Assembly: GCA_027924585.1 (NCBI GenBank) | Contig: BSBM01000965.1 | Coordinates: 1,364,001 to 1,428,000, forward strand | Source of the DNA: Larix kaempferi | Taxonomy: Eukaryota; Streptophyta; Pinopsida; Pinales; Pinaceae | Length of the DNA stretch: 64,000 bases | Direction of reading: 5' to 3' | Shown here: one piece after another, positions 21,965-33,039 of the stretch | Position numbering within the stretch: the stretch's first letter is position 1 | Layout: each line of letters opens with the position of its first letter | Position numbers and translations under genes: made by a program | Notes under the pieces: generated by a model | Told to the model about the DNA's origin: nothing | Databases searched by the model: none | Seen by the model: the letters and a program-made list of their open reading frames with translations, nothing else

Positions 21965-22443
21965 CTATGTGAAAGAGCTCTACGTGATGCAGGCAGATGC
22001 TTATAACCAAAACTGTATCCATCCTCTTCGTTGTCTATAATGATTTCAGCTAGGTTCTGATTCAGTGCGCATATTTCCGTATTGCAAGCCTTTTTAACGC
22101 ACACAGCAGATTCCTCAATTTCCTTGTTCAGGTTCAAGTCCTTTGCTTTCGCTGTCTCCTTCTTTTCAGACCTCTTCCATCCTTCTGGAGGTCATTGTTT
22201 CTGTGAAAATGTTTGGGGTTTGACAGACCTCGTTCATGTTGACTTTTAGCCATTAGTTCAACAATATCCATAGGTATTTCATCTTCCATTGCAGGAAACT
22301 CTTGTCGTCTTTGCCCATATTCAGGGTTAAACAAATTGCTCTGAAGTGATTTGTCCTTTGATATCGATGCCAATTTTGTTGTGCCTTGAGTGAATTGAAG
22401 AGCATTAGTGACAGCTTCAGATAAACTTGGAGTTGAGGAATTC
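21965..22443 (-). pseudogene. Captured host-gene exon inside the MULE (EMF1-like motif, tentative)
   Basis: On the minus strand a pyrimidine-rich TTTTTGTTTCAG (about 22444-22455), an excellent splice acceptor, precedes an open region beginning NSSTPSLSEAVTNALQ. It contains EDEIPMDIVELMAKSQHERGL, a motif I associate from memory with plant EMBRYONIC FLOWER 1-like proteins. Near 22190 the frame shifts; the adjacent frame then stays open (SEKKETAKAKDLNLNKEIEE, CALNQNLAEIIIDNEED) to a stop near 21962. Together this looks like about 480 bp of a real exon with its acceptor, copied from a host gene and later frameshifted. The family name is a hint only; the exon-like structure is the firmer part. Confidence 0.5.
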
Positions 22444-22833
22444 TGAAACAAAAATGTAGTAATGTTTGTTATAAAGATGTCTTATATCTCTTAAAAACAG
22501 GACAATGTGATGTAAATAGGCCCAATCTTTATGAACCAGAACCATATCAGGGTATGCAGATCACATTCAAATTAGTCATCCTCAAAAATGTTACAAAAAT
22601 GGCTTTCATGAAGCAGACGCATCAGTATGGACTTGTGATATGAATGCAAGGTTCTGATAAAATTATAAGCAGTGCAAAAAATCAAGCATCATATCTTCTA
22701 ATTACATCACTCCAGACACAAGAGAATCAACATACTTATATTCAATCTTTCTAGCAAGAAGCAAGAAGGAAGCATAACATGAACCCACGCCATAATAAAG
22801 TGCAAACTGGTAGAAGACAAGATGTGAGCTTCT

Positions 22834-23075
22834 GCGAAATGTCTTTTCTTTCCAACAGTTTTAAATGAAAAGCAGATTTAGAAGAAACCCCCCTATCGTT
22901 AGGATCTCTGCTACCGTTTTAAGGGTTTGAGGTTCCACCATGGTCTTTTCAAGCGCGAAATGTCTTTTCTTTCCAACAGTTTTAAATGAAAAGCAGATTT
23001 AGAAGAAAACCCCCTATCTTTACGATCTCTGCTACCGTTTTGAGGGTTTGAGGTTCCACCATGGTCTTTTCAAGC
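22834..23075. repeat. 121-bp tandem duplication inside the MULE
   Basis: Two adjacent, nearly identical copies (22834-22954 and 22955-23075) start GCGAAATGTCTTTTCTTTCC and end CCATGGTCTTTTCAAGC. No coding function seen. Confidence 0.9.
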
Positions 23076-23097
23076 GCTAGCCACTTTCACTGCTGCC

Positions 23098-23690
23098 ATG
23101 TGTGAGATGTTCCAGGTTTATCCAGCATTTAGTTCACTGTCAGTACTGTTGGCATTTCCGGCCAAGAAGGTGGGGGCCTCAAAGTCTCCAACATTCCCAC
23201 ATCTACACACTCTGTTGCAGCTGCTGGGGAGGACAATGGTGCCCAAAACAGGACGCAAGTTTGTTACAAAAGTCATCCATGAGATAACTCCTACACCTGT
23301 TAATAACTTTGAAGCTCTTGTTAAGAACATTGATGTTGAATACAAATATACTTATTGGGAAGGTTGTGTACATGCTTTAGTTGGATAGTTAGTTGGCCAT
23401 ATTCCGTGGGCTTGGACTCACCCTGGAGTCAGGGCTGGAATTTGACCAGAAAAATGCAAGTTAAACTCCAAGGAAACCTTAAGGAATCAACCAATGTTAA
23501 ACATAGTGATAAAATACTCCACCAGATTTTGAGATATATCAAAATGTCAAACACCTACTTCATATGTCAAAGCCCGAAACACATAATCAAAGGTTGTCCT
23601 TTAATGGGAAAGCCACCAATGAAATCTTTGACTCAAGACACCAAAACTAATCTGGCTACTTCAACTTCCTCTACTAACCAAGATGGTTAA
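23098..23690 (+). other. MULE interior, unidentified open stretches
   Basis: A 96-codon open frame (23098-23388) has no domain I recognise. At about 23540-23620 the plus strand reads YFICQSPKHIIKGCPLMGKP, which resembles a retrotransposon gag zinc knuckle but lacks the first Cys. Both are better read as captured or inserted scraps than as genes. Confidence 0.3.
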
Positions 23691-23765
23691 ACTACAACAA
23701 GAAAGGGAAGTACTGCAGGAAAACAACCAAAGCTTGCCCCATATGATAATATGTCTACCTTGTAA

Positions 23766-23889
23766 GCCCTTTGTTGTGGAACGATTCAATGCAACGACGG
23801 GCAGAGGAACAGGTCGCCAGCTTGACGAAGCCCTTTGTTGTGGAACGGTTCAATGCAACGACGGAGCAGAGGAACAGGTCGCCAGCTTG
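23766..23889. repeat. 64-bp tandem duplication near the right MULE terminus
   Basis: Copies start at 23766 and 23830 (GCCCTTTGTTGTGGAACG) and end at CGCCAGCTTG. A single related segment sits at the matching place in the left arm (around 21660-21710), so the duplication arose on the right side after the inverted repeat formed. Confidence 0.85.
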
Positions 23890-24192
23890 TAGTGAACAGA
23901 GATGCAGAGCTTTCTTTGAACAGAGGAAGGCGAGAGCATATGCCTTGGGTGTCTGAATGGGCTCGAGTGGGTGGCGCTGGACGTGAACGGGACGCCATGC
24001 ATTCAATGCATGCAGTGGGCCAAAACTGGAGTGGACTTGACTTTTTCCTACGACGAACGCGGAGCCCCCTTCCGGTTAACGATGAAAAAATTTCCGTCGT
24101 GAGTTTGAGGGTGGTCGGAATGTGAGCTCTCACCGGATAGGGTCGACGGTGGCCGGATTCTGACACAAAACGTAGAACCCTTAGACTACTCC
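23890..24192 (-). repeat. Right terminal inverted repeat of the MULE
   Basis: Reverse complement of 21392-21690 with scattered differences. It ends GTAGAACCCTTAGACTACTCC and is followed by the 9-bp duplication GTTTAGTAA. Confidence 0.85.
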
Positions 24193-24201
24193 GTTTAGTA
24201 A

Positions 24202-27180
24202 TTTGGAATCTTTATTTTTATCAAATAAGGTTATAATTATTAAATATAATATAATATGTTAAAAATCTAAATAATATTCTTTATTAATTTTCAATCATTA
24301 TTTTTATCAAATAAACTCATAATTTATAAATATATCAACAAATTCGTTATAACTCAAGATTTCTTCAACTCTAAACACATCATTTATTTTAATCAAACTA
24401 AAATTCTAACAACTTCTTCTCATTACTCTTTCCTCCTTATAAAAAATCCCTCAATCAATCACTTATATATATACACCCTATACCTTTAAATAAATAAATA
24501 AATATATTTTTGTTACTCCCTCCTTATCTCTACTTCTTAATTTATTAATTTGATAATTTATTTATTAAACATTATTCTTTAATTATTCCTACCTTATTGA
24601 CACGAGAGGCCCTTTCTATATCCCAATGTAGATGAGATGTGTCATATCTATCAGATTTAGACTCTAAACTCTTTTTTTTTTGCATAGTTGTAGGGTTTAT
24701 GTGTTATTGTTTAGGATCCCAAATTGGAATAGTTAGCAAGTGGATGAATATATTGGATTAAGTATTGTTAAGTTAATAATAGAATAATAAGTAAGATATT
24801 AATTTTATGATGATTGCAAATTAACCAATAATTAAGTAAATTGAAAGCATTTTACTTCACAATTAATCAATGAATGCAACTTTTGTGTATTGGTAGGATC
24901 TATATGTTATAATTTACAACATGAAATAGTTGGCACTTGACGATTAAATTTAGGTTTTTTTCTACTTGTAGGATTGATGTGTTATACTTCAGAACATGTA
25001 ATAGTTGGCACTTCGTCGACCATTAAATTTGGGTAAATAACTATTTTACTTCATAGTTAATTAATTTTTTGCTTAATTGTAGTATTTATGTGTTAGCTAT
25101 TTACAACACTATTCCAAATTGGAATAGTTGGTGGTTAGATATTAGGTTTTGGTGAATATCTATTTTACCTCATAATTAGTTAATTATAATTAAATGTATT
25201 TTTAAGTTGTTAATATAACAATGAGTTAAATATTAGTTTTGTAATAATTGCATATTAATAAACCAACATAGATCCATCTTAAGGTTCTAAGACTAATGAT
25301 CAAATCCCTTGAGGTGCAAACCCCTTTTTAAAGTCTGAAATTTTCTCAAGAAATTTGATGTTTAAGGATCCTCGATAGAGCTAAAGTTAAAATGGATCTA
25401 TACTAGTTAATTACTATTACATAGATATTCATCAATGTACTCCAAATGATTATACATGATTTTTATTTTTTGATTAACTAAAAATATGGTTCATTTATTT
25501 GAAAATTTGTTTGTTATGGATTTTAAAACTATGTAATATAATTTAAAAATTGATATATAAATATAACTCCGAGCTAGCACGATTTAATCTTTGTTGGGCA
25601 ACTTTTTTTAACTCATTCCATGCACAGAAGGAGAATGATAAACGGCTATACACCGTTTTAGTAATTTAACCTTGTATCGAAATGCTTCAAACCAGACAGT
25701 GTTTAGTAGAGGGTTTGTATGATGATATCACCAATTCCTTCAATTAAATTTGCAGCCATATTCTGTTATGACTAAACCATACTAAGTATTGAACGTCACT
25801 TTAGTGTATTTTATTCAATAAATATTTCAAGTGAAGGAGTAAAACTTAGAGTTGAGTTATAATATAAACTGTTATTCTAAATAATTAATACCAATCGAAA
25901 TGCATTCGTTACATTTAGTTTGTTTAAGAGTTGTAGGTAATCCATTAATTACTTATGGTGGAATTGATTACAAAGCTTCAGCTTAGTCACTCACGCAAGT
26001 AGTTTAACTTGTGAACTTTGCAATGGTATTATTGAACCCTAGGGATCGAAACTCAACAATAAAGGAAATGGTTTATTATATCGATCGAATACGATCGCAA
26101 ACAAAGGATCATACTCCTAGGTCAAGCAGTAAACCCAACGCTCTGTGTAACAAAGTCTAACTAATCAGAGTAAAGTTGATGGTTCTTGGATAGACATACC
26201 CAAGCAATAAGAATAGGTATCTTAATGTACGAGCCTGGTATATCAAGATATATGGAGTTGTCTAAAAATTCGATGATTTGGTTTGGACTGGAATTTTTAT
26301 GGGAATATGGTATTTTTTATTTTTCAAAATTTGAATTTATCAATATTTTAAGGGAGATGGATTTAACACCACCAAAAACTTTTTGGCACTCAAAAGTTTT
26401 AGAGTTTGACACTTGTAACTGATTTTTAAAAATGTATACCATATTTTTTCAAAATCATGAAAGAAAAATCATTTTTTTTTTTTTTTGAAATCTAGAGCTT
26501 TTAAGCTACACGATTAATAGTTATTTGCCATTATTATATTCAGTCATGATTTGACCACAATGAGTTTGTGGGTAGAGTGAATTCAACGGCTTCTTTGCTA
26601 GGGATGAAAGCATATCGAGATCCATAAATTATGTTCTTAGATCACGGTGAGAATATCTCATATTTTTTTGTTGTTAAAATCCACATAGGGAAGGGATTCA
26701 CATCCGTGAGCAAGGACTGGTAATTGTGATAAAAATAGTTACATCAAACACCACCCAATTGCTGAATAAACTTGCATATATAAATATTTATATATAAAAA
26801 ATAAATTGAAAATCGACCCATGTTCTGAGTGGCCTTACATCACTCCATAAATATCCTGTTTAAATAGGTTTTTCCATAACTCACATAACAACCTTACAAA
26901 CAGTCATATCCTTGACACATTTCAATGTTCTCTGACTAAGATATCAACTCAATCATTAAAAGAACCTACAATGCCCAGACCAATTGTATTCATTGTCTCT
27001 CTATTCAACCCCATCAAATGACCTTTGGAGTGGACTCATACAACGAACAGTGCCAAGATATCCCATCATGCATCCTCACAAGCACATTTTCACATCCTCA
27101 CTTGCACATTTTCAGGGGTTATGGAGATTAGCTTCACCTTAGTGAGATTCAACCACTACACCCTCCAAGTTCAAATAATA
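24202..27180. other. AT-rich spacer, no gene recognised
   Basis: Long AT-rich stretch with homopolymer runs (for example a T run near 26470) and several loosely repeated phrases around 24890-25150 (GGATTGATGTGTTATA, AATAGTTGGCACTT). One 78-codon open frame at 26186-26422 has no domain I know. No RNA gene or transposon end identified. Confidence 0.55.
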
Positions 27181-27184
27181 ACAA

Positions 27185-27400
27185 CCAAGTGATTAAATTC
27201 ATCAAATCTTCCAATAAACTCATCAAGGCATCCATTAAATTCATCAAGTCATCCATTAAATCGAATGACCATTTGGATCAACAAAAGATAGATTCTGATT
27301 AAACTCATCAAATCATCCATTAAATTGATTAAAAGCACAAAGATCAACACATATAGATTCCTATTTAATTCATCAAATCATCTATTAAATTGAGTGGAAG
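27185..27400. repeat. Degenerate short repeat, ATTAAATTCATCAA motif
   Basis: ATTAAATTCATCAAATC and close variants (AATAAACTCATCAAGG, ATTAAATTCATCAAGTCATC) recur at irregular spacing about seven times. It looks like a decayed tandem repeat. Confidence 0.6.
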
Positions 27401-27879
27401 CACACATATAAAAAAAGACATCTTCCCAGCCATTTGATCACACCTAAATCAATCCAGTGTACTCATTCATAAATTATTTTATGCAATCCATGCCAATTCC
27501 ATACACCAATCAAAGCCAACAACAAAAATCTATATAGGAGCATCAATCACCATACTTTTTACCTTTTTTACTTTCCATAAATTCTCATTGCTCAACAACA
27601 CTATCAATAGAATTCAACCTGCTAATATCTGTACCAACCACCTGTTGTAAGTCATAATGATGCTTTGACCTTGGCTCAGCTATCAAACCTATTGTTAATG
27701 TCTTTGTGATTCAATTAAGGTTACATAGTAGATGCATGTTAATTGTATATGTTTCACTATATGTTTAGTTGTATATGTTTCACTGTATGCTAACCTCTAA
27801 ACCTCTTGTTGTTTCAATATATCTTTACGTGTCTATGTTCCAGTAGTTTTCTTTTGTTCAATTAATGAATCCCATGGAT

Positions 27880-28530
27880 TTTTTTCCAATGGTGTAAAGG
27901 CCAATAGCAGATAATGGAAACTAGTCTGATTATGTCTCTATGGCTCTATTATTCCAAAATAGACATTGCACTATGCATATCTTCTTGTGCAAACAAAAAA
28001 AGTGATCCCGTGACGCCACCCAGCCACCTAGAGGTTGAATACCCGTCACTCCACTATCACCTAATGGTTGTTTTTCAAATGGTGCCAAGGCCTACATAAA
28101 ACAATGGAAACAAGTTAAGTTATGTACCAAAATAGACAATGCACTATGCATATATTGTTTTGCAATCAAAACAAGCAATCCAATGACTCCACTCAGTCAC
28201 CTAATAGTTGTTTTTCCAAAGGTGCCAAGCCCTGTAGCATATAATGGGAGCAAGTCCACTTTTGTATATGTGGCTCTATTATTCCAAAACAAAAAATCTA
28301 GTATGCATATCTTACTGTGTAAAAAAAAGATGCATTCCCACCACTCCACCCAGTCACCTAATGGTTGTTTTTCCAATGGTGTCAAGGCCTATAGAAAACA
28401 ATGGAAACAAGTTCAATTATGTAGTTATGGCTCTATTATGCCAAAAATAGACAATGCATATTATCTATGCATATCTTGTAGTGTAAACAAAAAAATAAAA
28501 TCCATGACCCCACCCATTGAATAAAAATCA
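27880..28530. repeat. Four degenerate copies of a roughly 150-180 bp repeat
   Basis: The phrase GTTTTTCCAATGGTGCCAAGGCC and variants appears at about 27880, 28065, 28208 and 28365. Each is followed by AACAATGGAAACAAGT, TGGCTCTATTATTCCAAAA, CATGCATATCTT-like and CCACCCAGTCACCTAATGG segments in the same order. Internal gaps differ between copies. Confidence 0.75.
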
Positions 28531-28539
28531 ACATATGTC

Positions 28540-29185
28540 AAGCAACCTGACATCCTTGCTATCCAAATGCATAGTTATCTCTAGGAATGTTCAACCAACC
28601 AAAATATTTACTCCATATACCCACAAATGCAACAACAAAGGACTTCACATTAAAAATTGAACCATGTAGTAATCAACTTTAATTACATTTATGGAGTATA
28701 TGCACTATGGTATATATGCTTGAGACATGCAAAGGAATTCTATAGGTACCTGCTATGCAGCATTATTACATATCAATCAAGTGAAAACATCACAAATTGT
28801 TGTTTTACAAATTGTTGTTGTATTGTTATACACATAGTGTGTAGGTTTATTGTAGCCATGTCAAGAGTGCAGGTCTTTGCTAATACAAGGATTTCAAGGA
28901 GGCGAGTTACCAAGGGTACACAACTGCATTGCACTTCACTGGATGAAGACTTACCTTAGGTGGTTGATAACAACAATCATTGCATTGATGTTGGACATCA
29001 TAATGACTTACCCTAGGAGGTTGATAACAATAACCCTTCCAGTGATGTTGGACAACATAATGATACAAAGGTTGGTTGTGTTGTTCCATATCCAACCATG
29101 GTACAAGGGGCAAGCGCAACCAAGAATATTAGTGCAATTAGAGGGTGTACATAATAATATATGCTCATTGCAAATGATGATGTGG
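28540..29185. other. Spacer before the transposase relic, no gene called
   Basis: Open frames such as 28877-29260 exist but have no recognisable domain. A near-duplicate phrase, ACTTACC(T/C)TAGG(T/A)GGTTGATAACAA, occurs at about 28948 and 29003. The right part may be the 5' flank of the transposase relic. Confidence 0.4.
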
Positions 29186-29189
29186 AATT

Positions 29190-30303
29190 CAAAGTATATT
29201 ATGTGCGAGCAACCACCAAAAAGCATGGGATTGCATCCACATCACTACATTATTGGATAAATAGCCTCACTTATACAAGAGGAAATGACACCTTATAATG
29301 ATGACTGTAGAATAGGAGGAAGAAGTGGTTTTTTGGTGCAAGCAGATGGCTCAATTAGGTCATGGGTTGGAATTCATACAACTAAAGTCCATTGTTGCTC
29401 AAATCTGTCAAGGCAGGCCAAATCCATTCATAGATGTATTTATTAGGAAATCATGGTGGTCAGGGTTTAAAAGAAGGTATCCAGATCTTGTGTAACAAAC
29501 AAAAGAGGGCCTTGATAGAGACAAGGCTATAACTCTACGCCTGACAATTGTGTCCAGGTTATATGACACACTATCCATTGTATACAAGAAACATGCCTAC
29601 AATCTAGACCATATATGGAACTATGATGAAACTGGTTTATAAGCATGTAGGAATTGTGGCATGTGAGAGATGGAGTAGAAATTTTCCAAAGATTTTTCCT
29701 AAGAGAAGGAAGTGGATAACTATTATGTGTTGTGTAAATGCAATCGGTGCTTTGATCCGAAGGTTCTATTTGTTATAGGGAAAGAGTCATCTGAAAAACT
29801 ATATCCAAAATGGTGAACTAGGAGCATGCATGGTTGAACACCCCCATGCATGGATGATGAAAGAGTTTTTCTTGAATTGGATTTGTCACTTTCATGCATT
29901 TGTACCTAGTGGTGTCTCACCTGAAAACATATAATTGCTTATTTTTTATGGTCATGGAAGCCAAAAAGCTATACAAACCATTGAGGAGGCAAATAGACTA
30001 GGCATTGATTTCTTGACCTTACCTGCACATACTACTCATAGATTGCAACCTCTCAATGTTAGTGTGCTTGGTCCTTTCAAGAATTACTTTAGGTCAGAGA
30101 GAGCAACATGGATGGAAAATAACCCTAGGATAGAGGTAAAACATAAGGAATTGGCTGAACTTGCAAGTAAATCTTTTAAAAAGACTCTCACACCATCAAA
30201 TATCAAGGATGGATTTAGATGGACTAGGATCTTCCCACTGAATTATGAGCATCTTATCCATGATATTGGGTGCAATGAGGCATTTTATTTACATGCCCGA
30301 TAA
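29190..30303 (+). pseudogene. Tc1/mariner pogo-like DDE transposase relic
   Basis: Pieces in different frames follow the order of a pogo/jerky-type transposase. First comes an HTH-like TKKHGIASTSLHYWINSL (about 29210-29265), then QMAQLGHGLEFIQLKSIVAQ and GRPNPFIDVFIRKSWW, and HIWNYDETGL, the first catalytic Asp region (about 29605-29640). A 122-codon open segment (29935-30303) holds IFYGHGSQKAIQTIEEAN and LPAHTTHRLQPLNVSVLGPFKNYF. The second and third catalytic Asp are lost (usual IFDGHGSH and LQPLDVSVFGPFK read Tyr and Asn here). Several stops and shifts lie between the pieces. I found no terminal inverted repeats, so the element ends are unknown. Confidence 0.82.
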
Positions 30304-31649
30304 TATGCATACGTTGTAGACAACATGTTATCCCTATCTCAAAGACCTAGTGTGCCATTGGGTGATGATGAGAGTAGGTCAGTTCTACTCAATATGATCA
30401 TGAACAAGATGAAGAGATCATGTAAGTTGTTGGGTGATACGAAACAAAAACAAATTATATTGAGCATATTTCTAATTAACCTACTAATATGAAGGTGGTT
30501 ATTGGTGGTCAAGTAGTAGGAAGGAACGAGGAGCAATTGACAAATGTCAGGCCAAGTTGACAACCTGAGTGGTTGGCAGAATCCATGATGAATATGAACA
30601 TAAATATTCTCACCACCAACAATGACCAAATCCTTAACATGCCTTCTCAACCATCTGTCATGAACAATGAACATGTGCATTACTATGTGGATGATGGGGG
30701 TGTAGAAGAGCACACTAGAGATATCGAAGGACCAAATAGAGAAGACAATGCCAATGAAGCATTGCTCCCAATTGATCTTGTAGGTACCACACCAGTACTC
30801 ATCCAATTCCTAAAGCTACCAATGGAGAGAGTGCAAGTGCATTATTTGACACGAACACTAGATTATCTTCTTCTTCTTTTGTAAAGTTTGGTTTTATATT
30901 ACATTAAAAAAGACAACTATACATATCCAAAGCATACCAACTGATGGCCTGATAAGTTTTTCTATTCATGGGATTATAGATGCATTAATTAAAGATAAAA
31001 TAAAGGATGATAAAAGTTGTTTGAACTAACATGGGATTCCCCCACAGGCTGGGGGTTATGGCCTCCACAATCAAAATTGAAATGTGCTCAAAGCTAAAGT
31101 ATGCTAATAGCAAGAATGAGATAACATGATGGAAATCCTTAAAAATAGAACAAAAAGCAAAATATCAAACTCTTCTATTTCACTTCATCATCAGAGAGAA
31201 TCACCATCGGGAGATTGGAGCTTGGGGTTTCAAGTTTTACATCATAGGTAGCAGTAATCGAACCAGAAATGATCCCATTGCAAAGCATCAGTGAGCGATT
31301 AGGTTCCTTCCCTCAGATCGCCCTAATCAACACATCGATCCTATTGTTGATTTTTTCATCCGCTGTGACCTGATTCTATGCCAAATGCCTAATTCCATTC
31401 TCCACAACAGCAATCCTGTCCTCCACATAAAGACCTAACTTCTCTCCCTACTCGGCCTTGGCCATGCATTACTCAAATTCCATGCAGAAGAGGGTTTTCA
31501 TCGTCCATTACAATTGGAGTCTTCTAGTATGATGGGTCTCCCAGGTTTTGGAGGATCTTGTGTCCTCCACCAAATCCCCCAACTCTTTCACTAAATTCCA
31601 GTACAAAGGCCAAGGATTCCCAGCCTGGTGTCTCATATCGAGATGGACA
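30304..31649. other. Spacer with faint minus-strand coding relic
   Basis: 30573-30884 is open on the plus strand (HVHYYVDDGGVEEHTRDIEG) and may be a non-conserved tail of the transposase. On the minus strand from about 31650 to 31180 one frame, broken by several TAG/TGA codons, reads protein-like sequence (VKELGDLVEDTRSSKTWETH, VEDRIAVVENGIRHLA, TADEKINNRIDVLIRAI). I cannot name it. It abuts the copia insertion at 31650. Confidence 0.35.
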
Positions 31650-31654
31650 GAACA

Positions 31655-32255
31655 TGTTAAAATTTCATATGCTAAGACAAAAAATAGCAGCATTACATTC
31701 CATTTCACAACAATAGCATATACAGGATCACTGAAGAAACAACAAGCATAGCATAAACACAAGAGACACAGATTTATCCTGGGAAACCCTCATTGGGTAG
31801 AAAACCCAGCAAAGCTTCCTCAATATAGATGACCAACAAATACAAAAGACGTAACCCTGAGCATAAGCTCCTCCTTCTCCATAGCAGACCTCTCTCTCAT
31901 AAGTGCGCCACTCTCAAGTGAGTGAAGTGTCTAATGAGGAGTACACCTCCTCTATTTATACACTACTCCAACTTTTCTTTTACACAAATCATGTAGGCTC
32001 GTATTTAACCATTGGGTTAAATACCCCACTACAACTGACTGGGCCGACCCCTCTAGGGTGGTCTAATAACCCTTTGACCCACATAACACATACAGGGCCG
32101 ACCCCCACTAGGGAAGTCTAATAACCCAGGTTACCACATTCCGACGGAGGAATAAACATCTCCGGATATACAATAAGATATTCAAGGAGGAATGAAACAT
32201 CTCCAGAATAATAAAGTACAAATATAATATTCTTTGAAGTTACAATATCTCAACA
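31655..32255 (-). repeat. 3' LTR of the copia element
   Basis: 601 bp, TG...CA. Followed on its inner side by CTCCCCCTTAACGAG, whose reverse complement is the polypurine tract. Confidence 0.92.
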
Positions 32256-32266
32256 CTCCCCCTTAA
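32256..32266 (-). other. Polypurine tract of the copia element
   Basis: The minus strand reads TTAAGGGGGAG directly before the 3' LTR start TGTTGAG. Confidence 0.85.
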
Positions 32267-32520
32267 CGAGAAGGATATTATAACAACATCTGCACGAGCA
32301 AGGAGTCATCAACATCATACATGATACATCTATAAATCATTGGAAGCTTTCTCAACATCATCAGTAACTCAAGCAGTTACTGGAACATCTTCAATACTAG
32401 AACATCAACATCTTCAGTACTGAGTCTTTATCTTCTACAACACTCGAACAGCTACAACAACATCAACATCTGGATCCTCATGATCATCAGCATCGTCATC
32501 ATACGATCATCAACATCGGG

Positions 32521-32736
32521 ATCATCTCGATCTACAGCATCTGGATCATCTCGATCTACAGTATCTGGATCATCTCGATCTATAGCATTTGGATCATCAC
32601 GATCTACAACATCTGGATCATCTCGATCTACAGCATCTGAATCATCTCGATCTACAGCATCTGGATCATCTCGATCTACAGCATCTGGATCATCTCGATC
32701 TACAACCTCTGGATCATCACGATCTACAGCATCTGG
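32521..32736. repeat. 24-bp minisatellite, nine copies
   Basis: Exactly nine 24-bp units with the consensus ATCATCTCGATCTACAGCAT plus CTGG, and only scattered substitutions. Because 24 is a multiple of three, both strands stay open and give peptide repeats (DDPDAVDR on the minus strand, GSSRSTAS on the plus strand). This follows from the repeat and is not evidence of a gene. Confidence 0.93.
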
Positions 32737-32779
32737 ATCATCTATATTAGTATCCACACCAATACATCTATCATCAACA

Positions 32780-33000
32780 CATATATCATCAAAAACATGT
32801 ATTCTCACTAATATATCTATCATCAAAAACATGTATTCTCACTAATACATCTATTATCAAAAGCATGTATTCTCACTAATACATCTATCATGAAAAGCAT
32901 GTATTCTCACTAATACATCTATCATGAAAAGCATGTATTATCACTAATACATCTATCATCAAAAGCATGTATTCTCACTAATACATCTATCATCAATACA
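32780..33000. repeat. 34-bp minisatellite
   Basis: About six to seven copies built on TCACTAATACATCTATCATC followed by AAAAGCATGTATTC, with unit starts at 32805, 32839 and 32873. Shorter, altered copies lie at the left edge. Confidence 0.9.
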
Positions 33001-33039
33001 TAGCAGCATACCCTGCAACACACACGATCCAATTACAGG

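Larger units (their letters stand above)
21392..24192. mobile_element. Non-autonomous Mutator-like element (MULE) with captured sequence
   Basis: 2801 bp bounded by long terminal inverted repeats starting GGAGTAGTCTAAGGGTTCTACG. They match over roughly the outer 300 bp (left to about 21690, right from about 23880). Nine-base flanks GTTTATTAA (21383-21391) and GTTTAGTAA (24193-24201) differ at one position and fit the 9-bp target duplication of Mutator elements. No transposase is visible. The interior contains a minus-strand exon-like open region, duplicated blocks and a zinc-knuckle-like fragment, which is typical of a Pack-MULE. Confidence 0.88.

Noticed and set aside
23540-23690. Zinc-knuckle gag gene in the MULE
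   Set aside because: The first Cys is missing, the frame is short and isolated, and there is no further gag homology.
32452-32845. Acidic or Ser-rich repeat proteins at the 24-bp minisatellite
   Set aside because: Both strands are open because 24 is divisible by three; the frame has no upstream coding context and lies in the 3' non-coding part of the copia element.
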